Positions 16,152 to 23,251 of a stretch of DNA of 39,781 nucleotides are shown one piece after another. Position 1 is the first letter of the stretch. The number at the start of each line of letters is the position of its first letter. The position numbers and the translations under genes were made by a program. The stretch is from a virus, in IMG/VR virus record IMGVR_UViG_3300042991_000617, positions 1 to 39,781 of that record; one strand, given 5' to 3'. The notes beneath the pieces were generated by a model. That model was not told the DNA's origin. It did no database searches and was given only the letters and a program-made list of their open reading frames with translations.

Positions 16152-16680
16152 AATACTTGTTCCTCATTGGTCTTGTGCATTGAGCCTCGACCGTGCCCCT
16201 CGGTACCGAGTCGTGTGGACCTGCAAAGTGCCTGGCCGTGGGGCAAGGGTCCGGCTCTTGGTTATCGAGTGCTCGGCAGACGACACCGATCAGCTCCATC
16301 CAGTCCTCCAGCCGATCGCTGGGTACCCCTCGTCCAGAAGCTCTGTAAGCCCTCAGACCGGGTCTCCGCCGCAAGGGAAACGAGTAGGCGACCACGAGTC
16401 CCGCGAGGCTCAGGCGCGAACCTCGTGCGACCACGGCACTGTGGCGGCGAACATAGAGGTGGGCCAGGGCAGCGCACTCTCCAGTACGCCAGGAGTCCCA
16501 GCCCGCCTCGCCTACGCAAGAGGCAGCGATCGTCTCGATAGAAATTTCGGTTGGCTGGACAGACGGGCGGGGGGGAGTCGCGGTCTGTCCAGCAACCGGG
16601 GACGAGTATAGCAGGATACCCACCCCAAAAATAGTGAGGGGCCGAGCGAACATTCTGAGAATTTGAGATTTTGGTTTCAT
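16144..16680 (-). CDS. Secreted endolysin candidate, SleB-like cell wall hydrolase, 178 aa
   Basis: The first 31 residues form a signal sequence or signal anchor: basic start, hydrophobic LTIFGVGILLYSS, then Pro-Val-Ala-Gly-Gln. The mature part contains Gly-Glu58-Ala-Gly-Trp followed by ECAALAHLYVRR, matching the GEA...AVA..NR pattern of SleB/transglycosylase-type hydrolases, with Glu58 as likely catalytic residue. It ends in DPCPTARHFAG (144-154), like the ATHW/HFAG block of phage cell wall hydrolases. Export by the host Sec system would allow lysis control by membrane depolarisation. It sits on the minus strand, away from the plus-strand holin cluster. No good ribosome site is visible for the start at 16680; ATG 16653 is an alternative. 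Confidence 0.6.
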   Translation of the reverse strand: MKPKSQILRMFARPLTIFGVGILLYSSPVAGQTATPPRPSVQPTEISIETIAASCVGEAGWDSWRTGECAALAHLYVRRHSAVVARGSRLSLAGLVVAYSFPLRRRPGLRAYRASGRGVPSDRLEDWMELIGVVCRALDNQEPDPCPTARHFAGPHDSVPRGTVEAQCTRPMRNKYYE

Positions 16681-16757
16681 GCGAACATTCAGCCTTGGTT
16701 AGTTGTTGACACGATAGGCTTCTGGCCCAGCCCCTCGGTGGACCATCGACCTAACCC

Positions 16758-17021
16758 CTACTTATTATACTCCCGCTCGTCCTCCACTCGCAGTATCTCC
16801 CGGCAGAGGTAGGCTTGAGCCTTGTGGAGGTCTTCGAGTTCGGTGGCTTGGTCTTTCTCTCCAGCTCTAACGAGGTACTTCACGACGCAACCTCGGAGGT
16901 AGTTGAGTCCCTTGGCCGTGGTGAAGTCCCAGACTTGGCTGTCGAAGAAGGCCCTGCACTTGGGACAACGTTGCTGGCCAAGTGTGTAGTGGACCGGGTT
17001 GTTTATTTCATCTCTGTCCAT
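16758..17021 (-). CDS. DUF3310-like protein, 87 aa
   Basis: The sequence has the marks of the phage DUF3310 family: NPVHY near the start, Gly-Cys-Val-Val-Lys-Tyr-Leu-Val-Arg-Ala-Gly in the middle (about 44-54), and Glu-Asp-Leu-His-Lys-Ala later. Here a CPKC pair is inserted near residue 20, which could bind zinc. The family's C-terminal part is related to the T7 gp1.7 nucleotide kinase region, and a role in nucleotide metabolism is likely but unproven. It starts inside the end of the 38-aa gene upstream (14-base overlap). Confidence 0.7.
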   Translation of the reverse strand: MDRDEINNPVHYTLGQQRCPKCRAFFDSQVWDFTTAKGLNYLRGCVVKYLVRAGEKDQATELEDLHKAQAYLCREILRVEDEREYNK

Positions 17022-17124
17022 GGACGATCCTCGCTATTTCCCAGGCAGTCGATACACTGATCGGCCCTTCCCAGTCTCGCCAGACAATCATCAAAAAGAA
17101 CCAGATGCGATTAAGCATTACCAT
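17008..17124 (-). CDS. 38-aa membrane-associated small protein
   Basis: The ATG shares bases with the stop of the 273-aa gene (TGATG); a second ATG six bases later is also possible. The product has a hydrophobic start (LNRIWFFLMIVW), then a soluble WEGPISVSTAWEIARIV part. It overlaps the DUF3310-like gene. Both ends fit the overlap style of this operon, which is the main support. Confidence 0.5.
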   Translation of the reverse strand: MVMLNRIWFFLMIVWRDWEGPISVSTAWEIARIVHGQR

Positions 17125-17945
17125 CAAAAGATCTCCTTACCATCTTCGAGTAGGGTGCCCGATCCGTCAAGCACGATGGAGGGTGCGGGCGACTCGGCTG
17201 CTCTCACAGCCTCGTCTTTCTCCACGAGCGGGACGATCTGCTCACGGAGGAAGGCCGACTGCTCGGCGTACTCTTTGATCTTGTCGGCGGTAAACGCCTG
17301 ACCGATCTCGAACGTGGGAATCGCGTACTTCTTACTCTCTGCCAGTTCGAGCCCGATCGTCACGTTCCAGGTGAACAAGGGCCAGTTGCGGAGTTCGGTC
17401 TTGCCCGACTCGTTGACGAACTTGCGCCGCCCGACGAAAAACTTGGCGAGGAAGTTCTTGAAGGGGTTCGAACTTGTTTTGCGAAACCGAATCAGGAACG
17501 GAGTCTCTTTCACGAGGTCGAGTCCGATGACGTTGTAGACCATCCCGCAGTTTTGCTTCCTCTTCCCTGTCTTAGGGTCGTTTACCCATAAAGCATCAGA
17601 GCAACCGTGACAGGCACGAAACGTCCCGTCTGCCATCTGGCCCGTCACCCGGTCGGTCGATCGACATTCGACCTTGGAGCCGTCCTCGTTTGGGTTGTAC
17701 GACCGCCACTCGTTGGACTTAGAGAACGAGAGCAGGGCGCACTCGATCACGTCAAACTGGTCCTCTTGGAGCGTATCGAAGAACTGGTCCGGCTTCTCTC
17801 CGGCCATGTTCCAGACGTAGGTTGGAAGCCTACGCTCCTCGGCTCCTGCTGCTTCAAGCCCATCGGACTCAAGCTCTTGGAACACGGCCAAGGCGGCGTG
17901 GTTCTCTTCGACAACTGCTAACTCGGTCTTTTCTTTTTTACTCAT
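17124..17945 (-). CDS. Zinc-motif protein beside the nuclease, possible ssDNA-binding protein, 273 aa
   Basis: The N-terminal 45 residues are acidic and likely disordered. A CHGCSD motif near residue 111 pairs with a cysteine near 133, suggesting a zinc site. A conserved-looking block (PFLIRFRKTSSNPFKNFLAKFF, only its ends matter here) and a beta-rich LFTWNVTIGLEL follow. The C-terminus is acidic, as in many phage ssDNA-binding proteins. It lies in one operon with the Cas4/RecB-like nuclease, so a DNA-binding partner in recombination or replication is the best guess. I do not recognise it as RecT, Beta or a standard SSB. Confidence 0.55.
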   Translation of the reverse strand: MSKKEKTELAVVEENHAALAVFQELESDGLEAAGAEERRLPTYVWNMAGEKPDQFFDTLQEDQFDVIECALLSFSKSNEWRSYNPNEDGSKVECRSTDRVTGQMADGTFRACHGCSDALWVNDPKTGKRKQNCGMVYNVIGLDLVKETPFLIRFRKTSSNPFKNFLAKFFVGRRKFVNESGKTELRNWPLFTWNVTIGLELAESKKYAIPTFEIGQAFTADKIKEYAEQSAFLREQIVPLVEKDEAVRAAESPAPSIVLDGSGTLLEDGKEIF

Positions 17946-18133
17946 TTGCTTGCTCCTGCTTCTTTCAATGCTTTATTTATAAATATCAGGTGGTCGGTTG
18001 CAGACAAAAGTTTCGACTCTGCTTCTTTCGATTCCATCTGTCTTGCGTACCAGTCCACCAATGCCTGTACCGCGTTGGCTATAGACTCGGTCACTTGTGT
18101 TGGCGTCGGGACAAACTTCTTTTTCTTACTCAT
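17942..18133 (-). CDS. Small basic-start helical protein, 63 aa
   Basis: The start overlaps the stop of the 47-aa gene (ATGA), and its stop overlaps the start of the 273-aa gene in the same way. The N-terminus MSKKKKF is almost the same as that of the 109-aa coiled-coil protein and the 273-aa protein, so the leader sequence may be a recurring design. The rest is helical (ITESIANAVQALVDW-like pattern). Function unknown. Confidence 0.5.
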   Translation of the reverse strand: MSKKKKFVPTPTQVTESIANAVQALVDWYARQMESKEAESKLLSATDHLIFINKALKEAGASK

Positions 18134-18273
18134 TTGCTTTCTTTCTGGACAAGCAACCTCTCGGCCTCGTCCGCAATCTCTTTCGCTTTCTCAACTATCA
18201 CTTTCGGGTTCAGACTCTTACCGGCTGAACCGGTAAGAGCCGCGACAAGCACCTCGAACCAGAGGGTACTCAC
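18130..18273 (-). CDS. Small protein, 47 aa, with an internal hairpin in its gene
   Basis: The GTG overlaps the stop of the 95-aa gene (GTGA), and the stop overlaps the next start (ATGA). The product starts with a mildly hydrophobic segment (TLWFEVLVAALTG) and continues as a Lys/Glu-rich helix. The gene contains a perfect 10-base inverted repeat at 18215-18239 coding for part of LTGSAGKS. Unknown family; supported by the two overlaps. Confidence 0.5.
   Translation of the reverse strand: MSTLWFEVLVAALTGSAGKSLNPKVIVEKAKEIADEAERLLVQKESK
18215..18239. other. Perfect 10-bp hairpin inside a coding region
   Basis: The arms 18215-18224 and 18230-18239 are exact reverse complements around a five-base loop. 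It is GC-rich at the top of the stem and has no T-run next to it, so it is not a classical terminator. It could pause translation, protect mRNA or bind a protein. Confidence 0.6.
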
Positions 18274-18557
18274 CCGCGCCTCAGTTGCTGCTGGAGCCTA
18301 CGGTACTCGTGGAGTCTGGCCTCCTCAGCCTGGAGGATTGGTAACACCTCGTCCAGCAAGGCTTGGATCTCAAACAAGCGCCCTCGGTTGTAAGCCGTAG
18401 CCTCGGACACCCGGAGCTTGTTCAGCTCCTCGGTGAGGAACTTACGTACGACCTTGGGCGTGGTCCGAAAGAACTCCTCCTCTTGGATCTTTAGCTCCTC
18501 GTAGCGAGCTTCGAGCTTACTTAGGCTCCTGCGTCCGTCTCTTGAATGCTCCCACAT
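18270..18557 (-). CDS. Coiled-coil protein, 95 aa
   Basis: The ATG at 18557 shares bases with the nuclease stop (TAATG) and has GGAAGGG upstream, so I reject the longer frame starting at 18671. The product is helical and charged throughout (LEARYEELKIQEEEFFR, then LQAEEARLHEYRRLQQQL). A NRGRLFEIQALLD segment in the middle looks like a phage early-protein helix pair. Adjacent to the nuclease, it may be a partner of it. Unknown family. Confidence 0.55.
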   Translation of the reverse strand: MWEHSRDGRRSLSKLEARYEELKIQEEEFFRTTPKVVRKFLTEELNKLRVSEATAYNRGRLFEIQALLDEVLPILQAEEARLHEYRRLQQQLRRG

Positions 18558-19546
18558 TACAACCCTTCCAGTCCATCGGTCGTCAGCCCAGCCACCTGGG
18601 CCGAGAGCTTGCTGTTCATTCGCACCTGGCCCCCGTGCAGGCACTCGACCTTGAAATCGCACCCCGCACAACGATCGCTGATGTTCTCATAAAACGTTCC
18701 ACGACGCACGCCCCTAATGGCGATGCTAACACTCTCCAAGAGCTTGCTCGTGTCTGCCTCGGTTCGGTTCGATCTGTACCACGCAGGACCGCGTCGCTGC
18801 CCCGGCTGGAAGGAGCACTGCGTGCCTACCTCAACCCCGAGGTCGGCGGCCTCTGAAGCGTCCCAGACAGTTCGGCGAGAGGCTTTGACGTAAGGGACCA
18901 TCTCTTGGGTCTGGACGATGTAGAGGTCGTCCGGGTACAAGCCCACCGTAGCCCCTCGGAAGGTACCGTGCTTGAGAGCGTGAGCGTAGATACCGAGCTG
19001 GTACCCGTGGTCTCTGACTACCGGGTGCATCGGTCTCCCGCCGGTCTTCCAGTCGAGCAGGACGACCCGTCCAGCGTGGTCCCTGAACACGAGGTCGATC
19101 GTACCTCGAAAAAAGAACTGCCCGATCTTGGTCAAGAATTCGCCCTCGATCAGCAAGAGGTCTCGTGCTCTGGTGCGGATGTCGGCGAGAGCCTCGTGGA
19201 CTTGCCACGAGCCGGATGCTAACTCGGCCTCCTGACTCGTCTTCTGCCAGTCGATCGGCTGGCCAGCAAGCTCCCTCTCCAGCTCGCCAAGGATCATATC
19301 GGGGAACCGGTCCCGCGAGAGCCCGGTGAGGTTCTGCCTCAGACAGAACGCGATTACCTCGTGGATGGCCGTCCCCATTGGACGAGGCCAGTTGACCGGC
19401 CTGGTGTCCGGCTCTGTCACCTCTCCACGGAGCTTCATGTAGTTGAATTTCTTCGGGCAACCGTAAGGCCCGCAGAGGTTGGCCAGGTCGGACTGGCGAC
19501 AAGGGTCAGGCTCGGTCGCGAAGAGTTTATGGTTCCAGGTGGTCAT
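18557..19546 (-). CDS. PD-(D/E)XK nuclease, Cas4/RecB family, 329 aa
   Basis: The core nuclease motif is present: His62 in a GTAIHEV helix, Gly-Thr-Ile-Asp151, then Leu-Asp165-Trp-Lys167, and Gln183 in YQLGIYA. Three C-terminal cysteines (292, 295, 301; CAGCDFKVEC) plus one N-terminal cysteine (16, 25 or 30) match the iron-sulphur cluster of Cas4, AddB and phage RecB-like exonucleases. It likely degrades DNA ends for recombination or processes replication intermediates. It heads the minus-strand operon, diverging from the HTH regulator, with a purine-rich GAAAG leader before the ATG. Assignment to the superfamily is firm; the exact role is inferred. Confidence 0.8.
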   Translation of the reverse strand: MTTWNHKLFATEPDPCRQSDLANLCGPYGCPKKFNYMKLRGEVTEPDTRPVNWPRPMGTAIHEVIAFCLRQNLTGLSRDRFPDMILGELERELAGQPIDWQKTSQEAELASGSWQVHEALADIRTRARDLLLIEGEFLTKIGQFFFRGTIDLVFRDHAGRVVLLDWKTGGRPMHPVVRDHGYQLGIYAHALKHGTFRGATVGLYPDDLYIVQTQEMVPYVKASRRTVWDASEAADLGVEVGTQCSFQPGQRRGPAWYRSNRTEADTSKLLESVSIAIRGVRRGTFYENISDRCAGCDFKVECLHGGQVRMNSKLSAQVAGLTTDGLEGL

Positions 19547-19602
19547 GTTCTTTCACTTTCTGCTTTCCGGCTTTTAGGTCGAAACCTTTTTTGTATAGAA
19601 AC

Positions 19603-19630
19603 CTTGACACTGGTTCCTAACGGTGTCAAG
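19603..19630. promoter_or_regulatory. Inverted-repeat operator candidate in the divergent control region
   Basis: Two perfect 8-bp arms, CTTGACAC and GTGTCAAG, lie 12 bases apart between the divergent nuclease and HTH-regulator genes. Another TTGACA is present at 19648-19653, beside the regulator's ribosome site. The arms double as TTGACA -35-like elements on both strands. A dimeric HTH protein could bind here and switch both transcripts. I could not place convincing -10 boxes. Confidence 0.5.
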
Positions 19631-19667
19631 TTCTTTGTATGTTTTTTTTGACAAAGGAGGTGCTAGG

Positions 19668-19889
19668 GTGAGTTTCCGCACATGGTTCCAGAGATACTAT
19701 CAACAGGCTGGAGAGAGAAAGACCAACGCTTTCAAACGCTTCGCTAAGCAGGTTGGGGTCTCTTACGCGACCACCTATTTGTTGTATGATGCGAGACCCG
19801 TCTCTAGGCGTATGGGCTCGAAGATCCGGGGCGTGACCGGTGGCAGAGTGAGTGTGAAAAACATGGTTTTACCTAACGAACAGAGGTGA
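19668..19889 (+). CDS. Cro/XRE-like HTH regulator, 73 aa
   Basis: I chose the GTG at 19668, which follows AAAGGAGG, over the earlier in-frame GTG at 19623 that lies in the operator. Residues about 22-60 fit a phage HTH: FAKQVGVSYATTYLLYDARP as helix-turn-helix, then MGSKIRGVTGGRVSVKNMV, a layout typical of Cro- or YdaS-type proteins. It stands between the divergent operons and next to an inverted repeat, so it likely controls early transcription in both directions. No integrase or CI-size repressor is found, so it need not mean lysogeny. Confidence 0.65.
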   Translation: MSFRTWFQRYYQQAGERKTNAFKRFAKQVGVSYATTYLLYDARPVSRRMGSKIRGVTGGRVSVKNMVLPNEQR

Positions 19890-19891
19890 TC

Positions 19892-22330
19892 GTGGGCTTA
19901 AGTGAATCGCACAGGGGGGCTTTACACGCCTCGGGTTTGACAGACGAAACGATAGCAGAAGCAGGGATAAGGAGCGCAAGTAATGGAGAAGTTTATGACA
20001 TTCTTAATTGGAAGAGTGGCGAGCATGACTTTGGAAGCGGTCTGGTTTTTCCTTACCAAGGTCCAGACGGACAGGTCGAGTTCACTAGAGTTCGACCAGA
20101 TCTACCAAGACGCAAAAAGGAGCAGGGCGGAAAAGAGAAGGAAGTAAAGTATGAGCAACCGTACAAGTCCTCGATCAAGCCCTACTTTCCGCCTCGGTCT
20201 TTGGAGCGAGGGTTTACGGAAACCCCTGAACTTTATTTCTGCGAGGGAGAAAAGAAGGCGCTCTTACTCAGTCAACTGGGTTATGCGACCTGCGGTGCTC
20301 CGGGTTGCACCTGTTTTGGGGTCCGGGGCAAAGACGAGCTCCACCCTTGGATCACAAATTACGTGGGACCAGTGGGCAGACCTTGCGTTGTCGTGTTCGA
20401 CTCCGACTCAGCGACAAATGCTGACGTGGCCCGCGCAGAGAGACGGCTAGCAGGTTTGCTTCTAAAAGCTGGTGCCTTGTCCGTCAAGGTCGTCAGGATC
20501 CCCGCTGTGGGCTGCAAACTGGGGATCGACGATTATTACGTCCGGTTCGGGGAGCAGGCCACCCGTGACCTCCTGGCAGCGGCTACGCCGCTGGAGGAGC
20601 GGCGGAACTCTCCAAGCTCGGTTCCTCCTCCAGCCAGCGACCTGCCCGAGGGTTGCGAGTTTCCCCTCGGTTGGTCGATTGGCGAGGACGGAGCGCTTTG
20701 GACCCAGGGGCCGGACGGTTCCGGGGTGCCGGTTGCTCCGGGGCCGGTGTACCTGACCGAGACCCTTCGAGACCTCTACTCGGACGAGGTTCGGTACAAG
20801 ATCCGGTTCTCACACGCCGGCAAGTGGGTAAACGCCGTGGTGCCTCGGTTGGCGATCGGGGACGCCAGGTCGATGGTGCTGGCCATGACGCCCTTGGGGG
20901 CGCCGGTGACAAGCAACTCGGCCAGCAGGTTGATCGCCTGGTTCCAGGATTGGGAACAGCTCAATGGGGCCAAGCTCCCGAGTCAACGTTGCGTGGACCG
21001 CTGCGGCTGGCACGGGTCCAGCTTCCAGCTCGGGGACCAGACGTTCTCTCCAGAAGGCTCTAAAAGCCTCTTCTTTGACAGCCAGTCAAATGCCCTACCT
21101 GGACAACCTTTCGCCTCTAAGGGGACCTTAGAGGCCCACCTGGGGGCTTTGAGGGCCGCCTGGAGCGAAGACCCGGTTGCAGCGGTGGCGATCTGCGCGT
21201 CTTTCGCCGCCCCACTCCTCAAGGTCTTCGGTGCCCCCAACTTCGCGGTACATCTCCCCGGGGACTCATCCAAGGGCAAGACCTCGATCCTGAAGATCGC
21301 GGCCTCGGTGTGGGGCGACCCGAGGTCGGAAGCGTGGCTCCCTTCGTGGAACAGCACAAAGGTCGGGCTCGAAATCCGGGCACAAGCTCTTTGTGACCTC
21401 CCGTTCTGCGTTGACGAGATCGGGTCGGGCAACGAGCGCGATCGATCGGGTAACGTTTACATGTTGGTCAACGGTCAGGGCAGGACGAGAGGTGCCAGGA
21501 CCGGAGGTCTTCGGGCTTCTCACTCATGGAACACTATCGTTTTGTCCACTGGCGAAAGCCCGATCGTGGACGAGTCTAACCACACTGGGGCCCAGGTACG
21601 GGCGATTCAATGCCCAGTGCTCGGCTTTGGGAAGCTGGACGCTGCCGGGGTAGACGATCTCCGGTCTCGGGCAGAAGACAACTGCGGGCAAGCCGGGAGG
21701 GCCTGGCTGGACCATATTACTGGGGCCAGGAAAATGGTTGGAGCAAAAGAGCTGTACGTGGCCACGGTTCAAGCGTTGCGTGCGGAAACTCACGGGACCA
21801 ATTCGCTGCAAGCTCGCCAGGTAGCCTACATCGCGACTCTCACGGTCTGCGAGCAGTTCTTGGCTCGGTTTATCGGGATCGGTTGCTGCAAGGGGACGAC
21901 CATGCGTTGGCTACTAGACGCGGACAGCAAACTGGCCATCAGGACAGCCAGTGAACGGGCGAGAGACCTAATCGCCGGATTCATGGTCTCGAATGACAAG
22001 AACATCCCGGACATAAACGCAGGATTCGATCCGCAGAATAAACAGGAAATCTACGGATGGCAGGATGATAAATGGGTCTATTTCATCCCAAACATTCTGA
22101 AAGATTTCTTAAAGAAACACGAGATCGGATTATCTACAGTGATACGTGTTTGGTTGAACGACGGGACGGCTCGGGCAAATCCAGGAAGGCAGGATTTCAG
22201 TCTACGCGTGGCAAGAACAACGTCGAAATACACATGTATACTGAAGAATTCCTTCCAGGGTGGAAATGTGCCCAACGAAGAAGGGTTGTGTACACAAGGT
22301 TTGTCCACAGACTTGTACAAGGATTACTGA
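19892..22330 (+). CDS. Primase-helicase fusion (TOPRIM / DUF3854-like plus DUF927-like ATPase), 812 aa
   Basis: I prefer the GTG at 19892, five bases after GAGG; the GTG at 19886 overlaps the previous stop but has no room for a ribosome site. The N-terminal part has TOPRIM marks: CEGEKKA (Glu118) and VVFDSDSATN (Asp170, Asp172), in a DUF3854-like context, for primer synthesis. The C-terminal part has a Walker A GDSSKGKTS (about 457-465), Walker B CVDEIG (about 507-511) and an STGE sensor-like motif, as in DUF927 helicases. It would prime and unwind at the adjacent iteron origin. The gene's 3' end already contains TGTACA sites and a DnaA-like box. Confidence 0.8.
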   Translation: MGLSESHRGALHASGLTDETIAEAGIRSASNGEVYDILNWKSGEHDFGSGLVFPYQGPDGQVEFTRVRPDLPRRKKEQGGKEKEVKYEQPYKSSIKPYFPPRSLERGFTETPELYFCEGEKKALLLSQLGYATCGAPGCTCFGVRGKDELHPWITNYVGPVGRPCVVVFDSDSATNADVARAERRLAGLLLKAGALSVKVVRIPAVGCKLGIDDYYVRFGEQATRDLLAAATPLEERRNSPSSVPPPASDLPEGCEFPLGWSIGEDGALWTQGPDGSGVPVAPGPVYLTETLRDLYSDEVRYKIRFSHAGKWVNAVVPRLAIGDARSMVLAMTPLGAPVTSNSASRLIAWFQDWEQLNGAKLPSQRCVDRCGWHGSSFQLGDQTFSPEGSKSLFFDSQSNALPGQPFASKGTLEAHLGALRAAWSEDPVAAVAICASFAAPLLKVFGAPNFAVHLPGDSSKGKTSILKIAASVWGDPRSEAWLPSWNSTKVGLEIRAQALCDLPFCVDEIGSGNERDRSGNVYMLVNGQGRTRGARTGGLRASHSWNTIVLSTGESPIVDESNHTGAQVRAIQCPVLGFGKLDAAGVDDLRSRAEDNCGQAGRAWLDHITGARKMVGAKELYVATVQALRAETHGTNSLQARQVAYIATLTVCEQFLARFIGIGCCKGTTMRWLLDADSKLAIRTASERARDLIAGFMVSNDKNIPDINAGFDPQNKQEIYGWQDDKWVYFIPNILKDFLKKHEIGLSTVIRVWLNDGTARANPGRQDFSLRVARTTSKYTCILKNSFQGGNVPNEEGLCTQGLSTDLYKDY

Positions 22331-22662
22331 TACTTATGTCATTTGTGTACAGTGTGTACAATGTGTACAGATTTTTGAAAGGGTCATGTGCGTGCGCGCG
22401 TGCGCGTAGGCGGGCGCGCGTGTGTGATCATGCAAATGGAGTGTACACAGTGTACACAAAGTGTAATTAACTTACACATATATGTGTAATCATAGCGGAT
22501 TTTCTGTGTACAAAACGGTTTTTTGCGTTTGTACACACTGTACACAAAACGATAAAAACGGATGTAAGCTATTGGAATCACAATGCGAAAAGGTTTGTAC
22601 ACACAATATGAACACTGATCGCACTTGGTGAAACTATTAGGTTTTTTTGAAAGAGGTGGAAA
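22289..22662. other. Probable replication origin: TGTACA iterons, palindrome, Z-type tract
   Basis: TGTACA occurs 11 times: 22289, 22314, 22346, 22355, 22364, 22442, 22451, 22507, 22530, 22539 and 22596. Within clusters the spacing is exactly 9 bp (three, two and two copies). A DnaA-box-like TTGTCCACA lies at 22301-22309, an 18-bp perfect palindrome at 22472-22489, and an alternating purine/pyrimidine GC run at 22386-22408. AT-rich stretches flank these. The 332 bases after the helicase stop hold no convincing gene. The combination beside a primase-helicase is classic for an iteron origin. Confidence 0.75.
22472..22489. repeat. 18-bp perfect palindrome in the origin region
   Basis: The sequence TTACACATATATGTGTAA equals its own reverse complement. 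It lies among the TGTACA iterons and is AT-rich, so it could be a protein site or a melting point. Confidence 0.75.
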
Positions 22663-22839
22663 ATGAGAAAGATCGATAGAATGATTTTTGAACTAGATGA
22701 CGAAGTTTGGGCGATCGCCGAGAAGTATTGCGGTCAAGGGAAGATTTCGCCTGATTCGATGGCTGCCTGTGACGAGTTTTCTAAAATCATTAAAACGAAC
22801 ATGCTTTTGAGCAGGGGATACACTCCAATTGCAGACTGA
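22663..22839 (+). CDS. Small protein downstream of the origin, 58 aa
   Basis: GAGGTGG lies shortly before the ATG. The product is charged, with an acidic DDEVWAIAEKY segment and a Ser/Lys-rich helix (MAACDEFSKIIKTN). It stops 11 bases after the start of the next gene. No family recognised. Position right after the origin and with the resolvase suggests a replication-linked role, which is only inference. Confidence 0.55.
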   Translation: MRKIDRMIFELDDEVWAIAEKYCGQGKISPDSMAACDEFSKIIKTNMLLSRGYTPIAD

Positions 22840-23251
22840 TCTTTTCCGCGCAGAAGTCCCCGAGTTTTGCGCGGACTCGGAATTGGATAATTTCCCCATC
22901 GAGTATTTGGGAGTGATGCCGCTTCCAGTCACGATCGAGTTTGGACCGAGCACTTGGGTCATGACTACCTGCTCCAATCGGCTCAAAGTGCTCCAGGCGG
23001 GCGGCCAGCGCCCGTTTGACCTCGCGCAGTGGGCCAGGTGCATTTCGTGGGAATGGACTGCCAGGGACTACGCGGAGTCTTGGAAGTGGCGACCGAAGGA
23101 AAAGAACCCGTTCGCTCCAAAGGCCGGAACGTGGATTTGGAAACAAACTACTCGATCGTGGACCCGCTACCCGCCAACGATCGGCGGGTTTCTCAAACAG
23201 TCGGGTTGCACGATTCGAAGTTGGACAAACGAAGGAGAACAAAAGTTATGA
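22829..23251 (+). CDS. Unknown Trp-rich protein, 140 aa
   Basis: The most 5' start is a TTG at 22829 overlapping the 58-aa gene end; the AGGGGAT upstream is somewhat far, so a later start such as the ATG at 22916 is possible. The product is rich in Trp and aromatic residues, with ISWEWTARDYAESWKWRP and three to four cysteines. The frame overlaps the resolvase start by ATGA, which supports it. Unknown function, in the replication/recombination block. Confidence 0.5.
   Translation: MQTDLFRAEVPEFCADSELDNFPIEYLGVMPLPVTIEFGPSTWVMTTCSNRLKVLQAGGQRPFDLAQWARCISWEWTARDYAESWKWRPKEKNPFAPKAGTWIWKQTTRSWTRYPPTIGGFLKQSGCTIRSWTNEGEQKL

Noticed and set aside
19668-19889. Evidence for lysogeny
   Set aside because: A Cro-like regulator and operator are present, but there is no integrase, excisionase, partition gene or CI-size repressor, so temperate life is not supported.
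22289-22601. CRISPR-like array
   Set aside because: The repeats are only 6-9 bp with irregular gaps; they fit iterons, not CRISPR repeats.
22384-22602. Minus-strand 72-codon open frame across the origin
   Set aside because: It is made of iteron and CA/GT repeat sequence, with no ribosome site.
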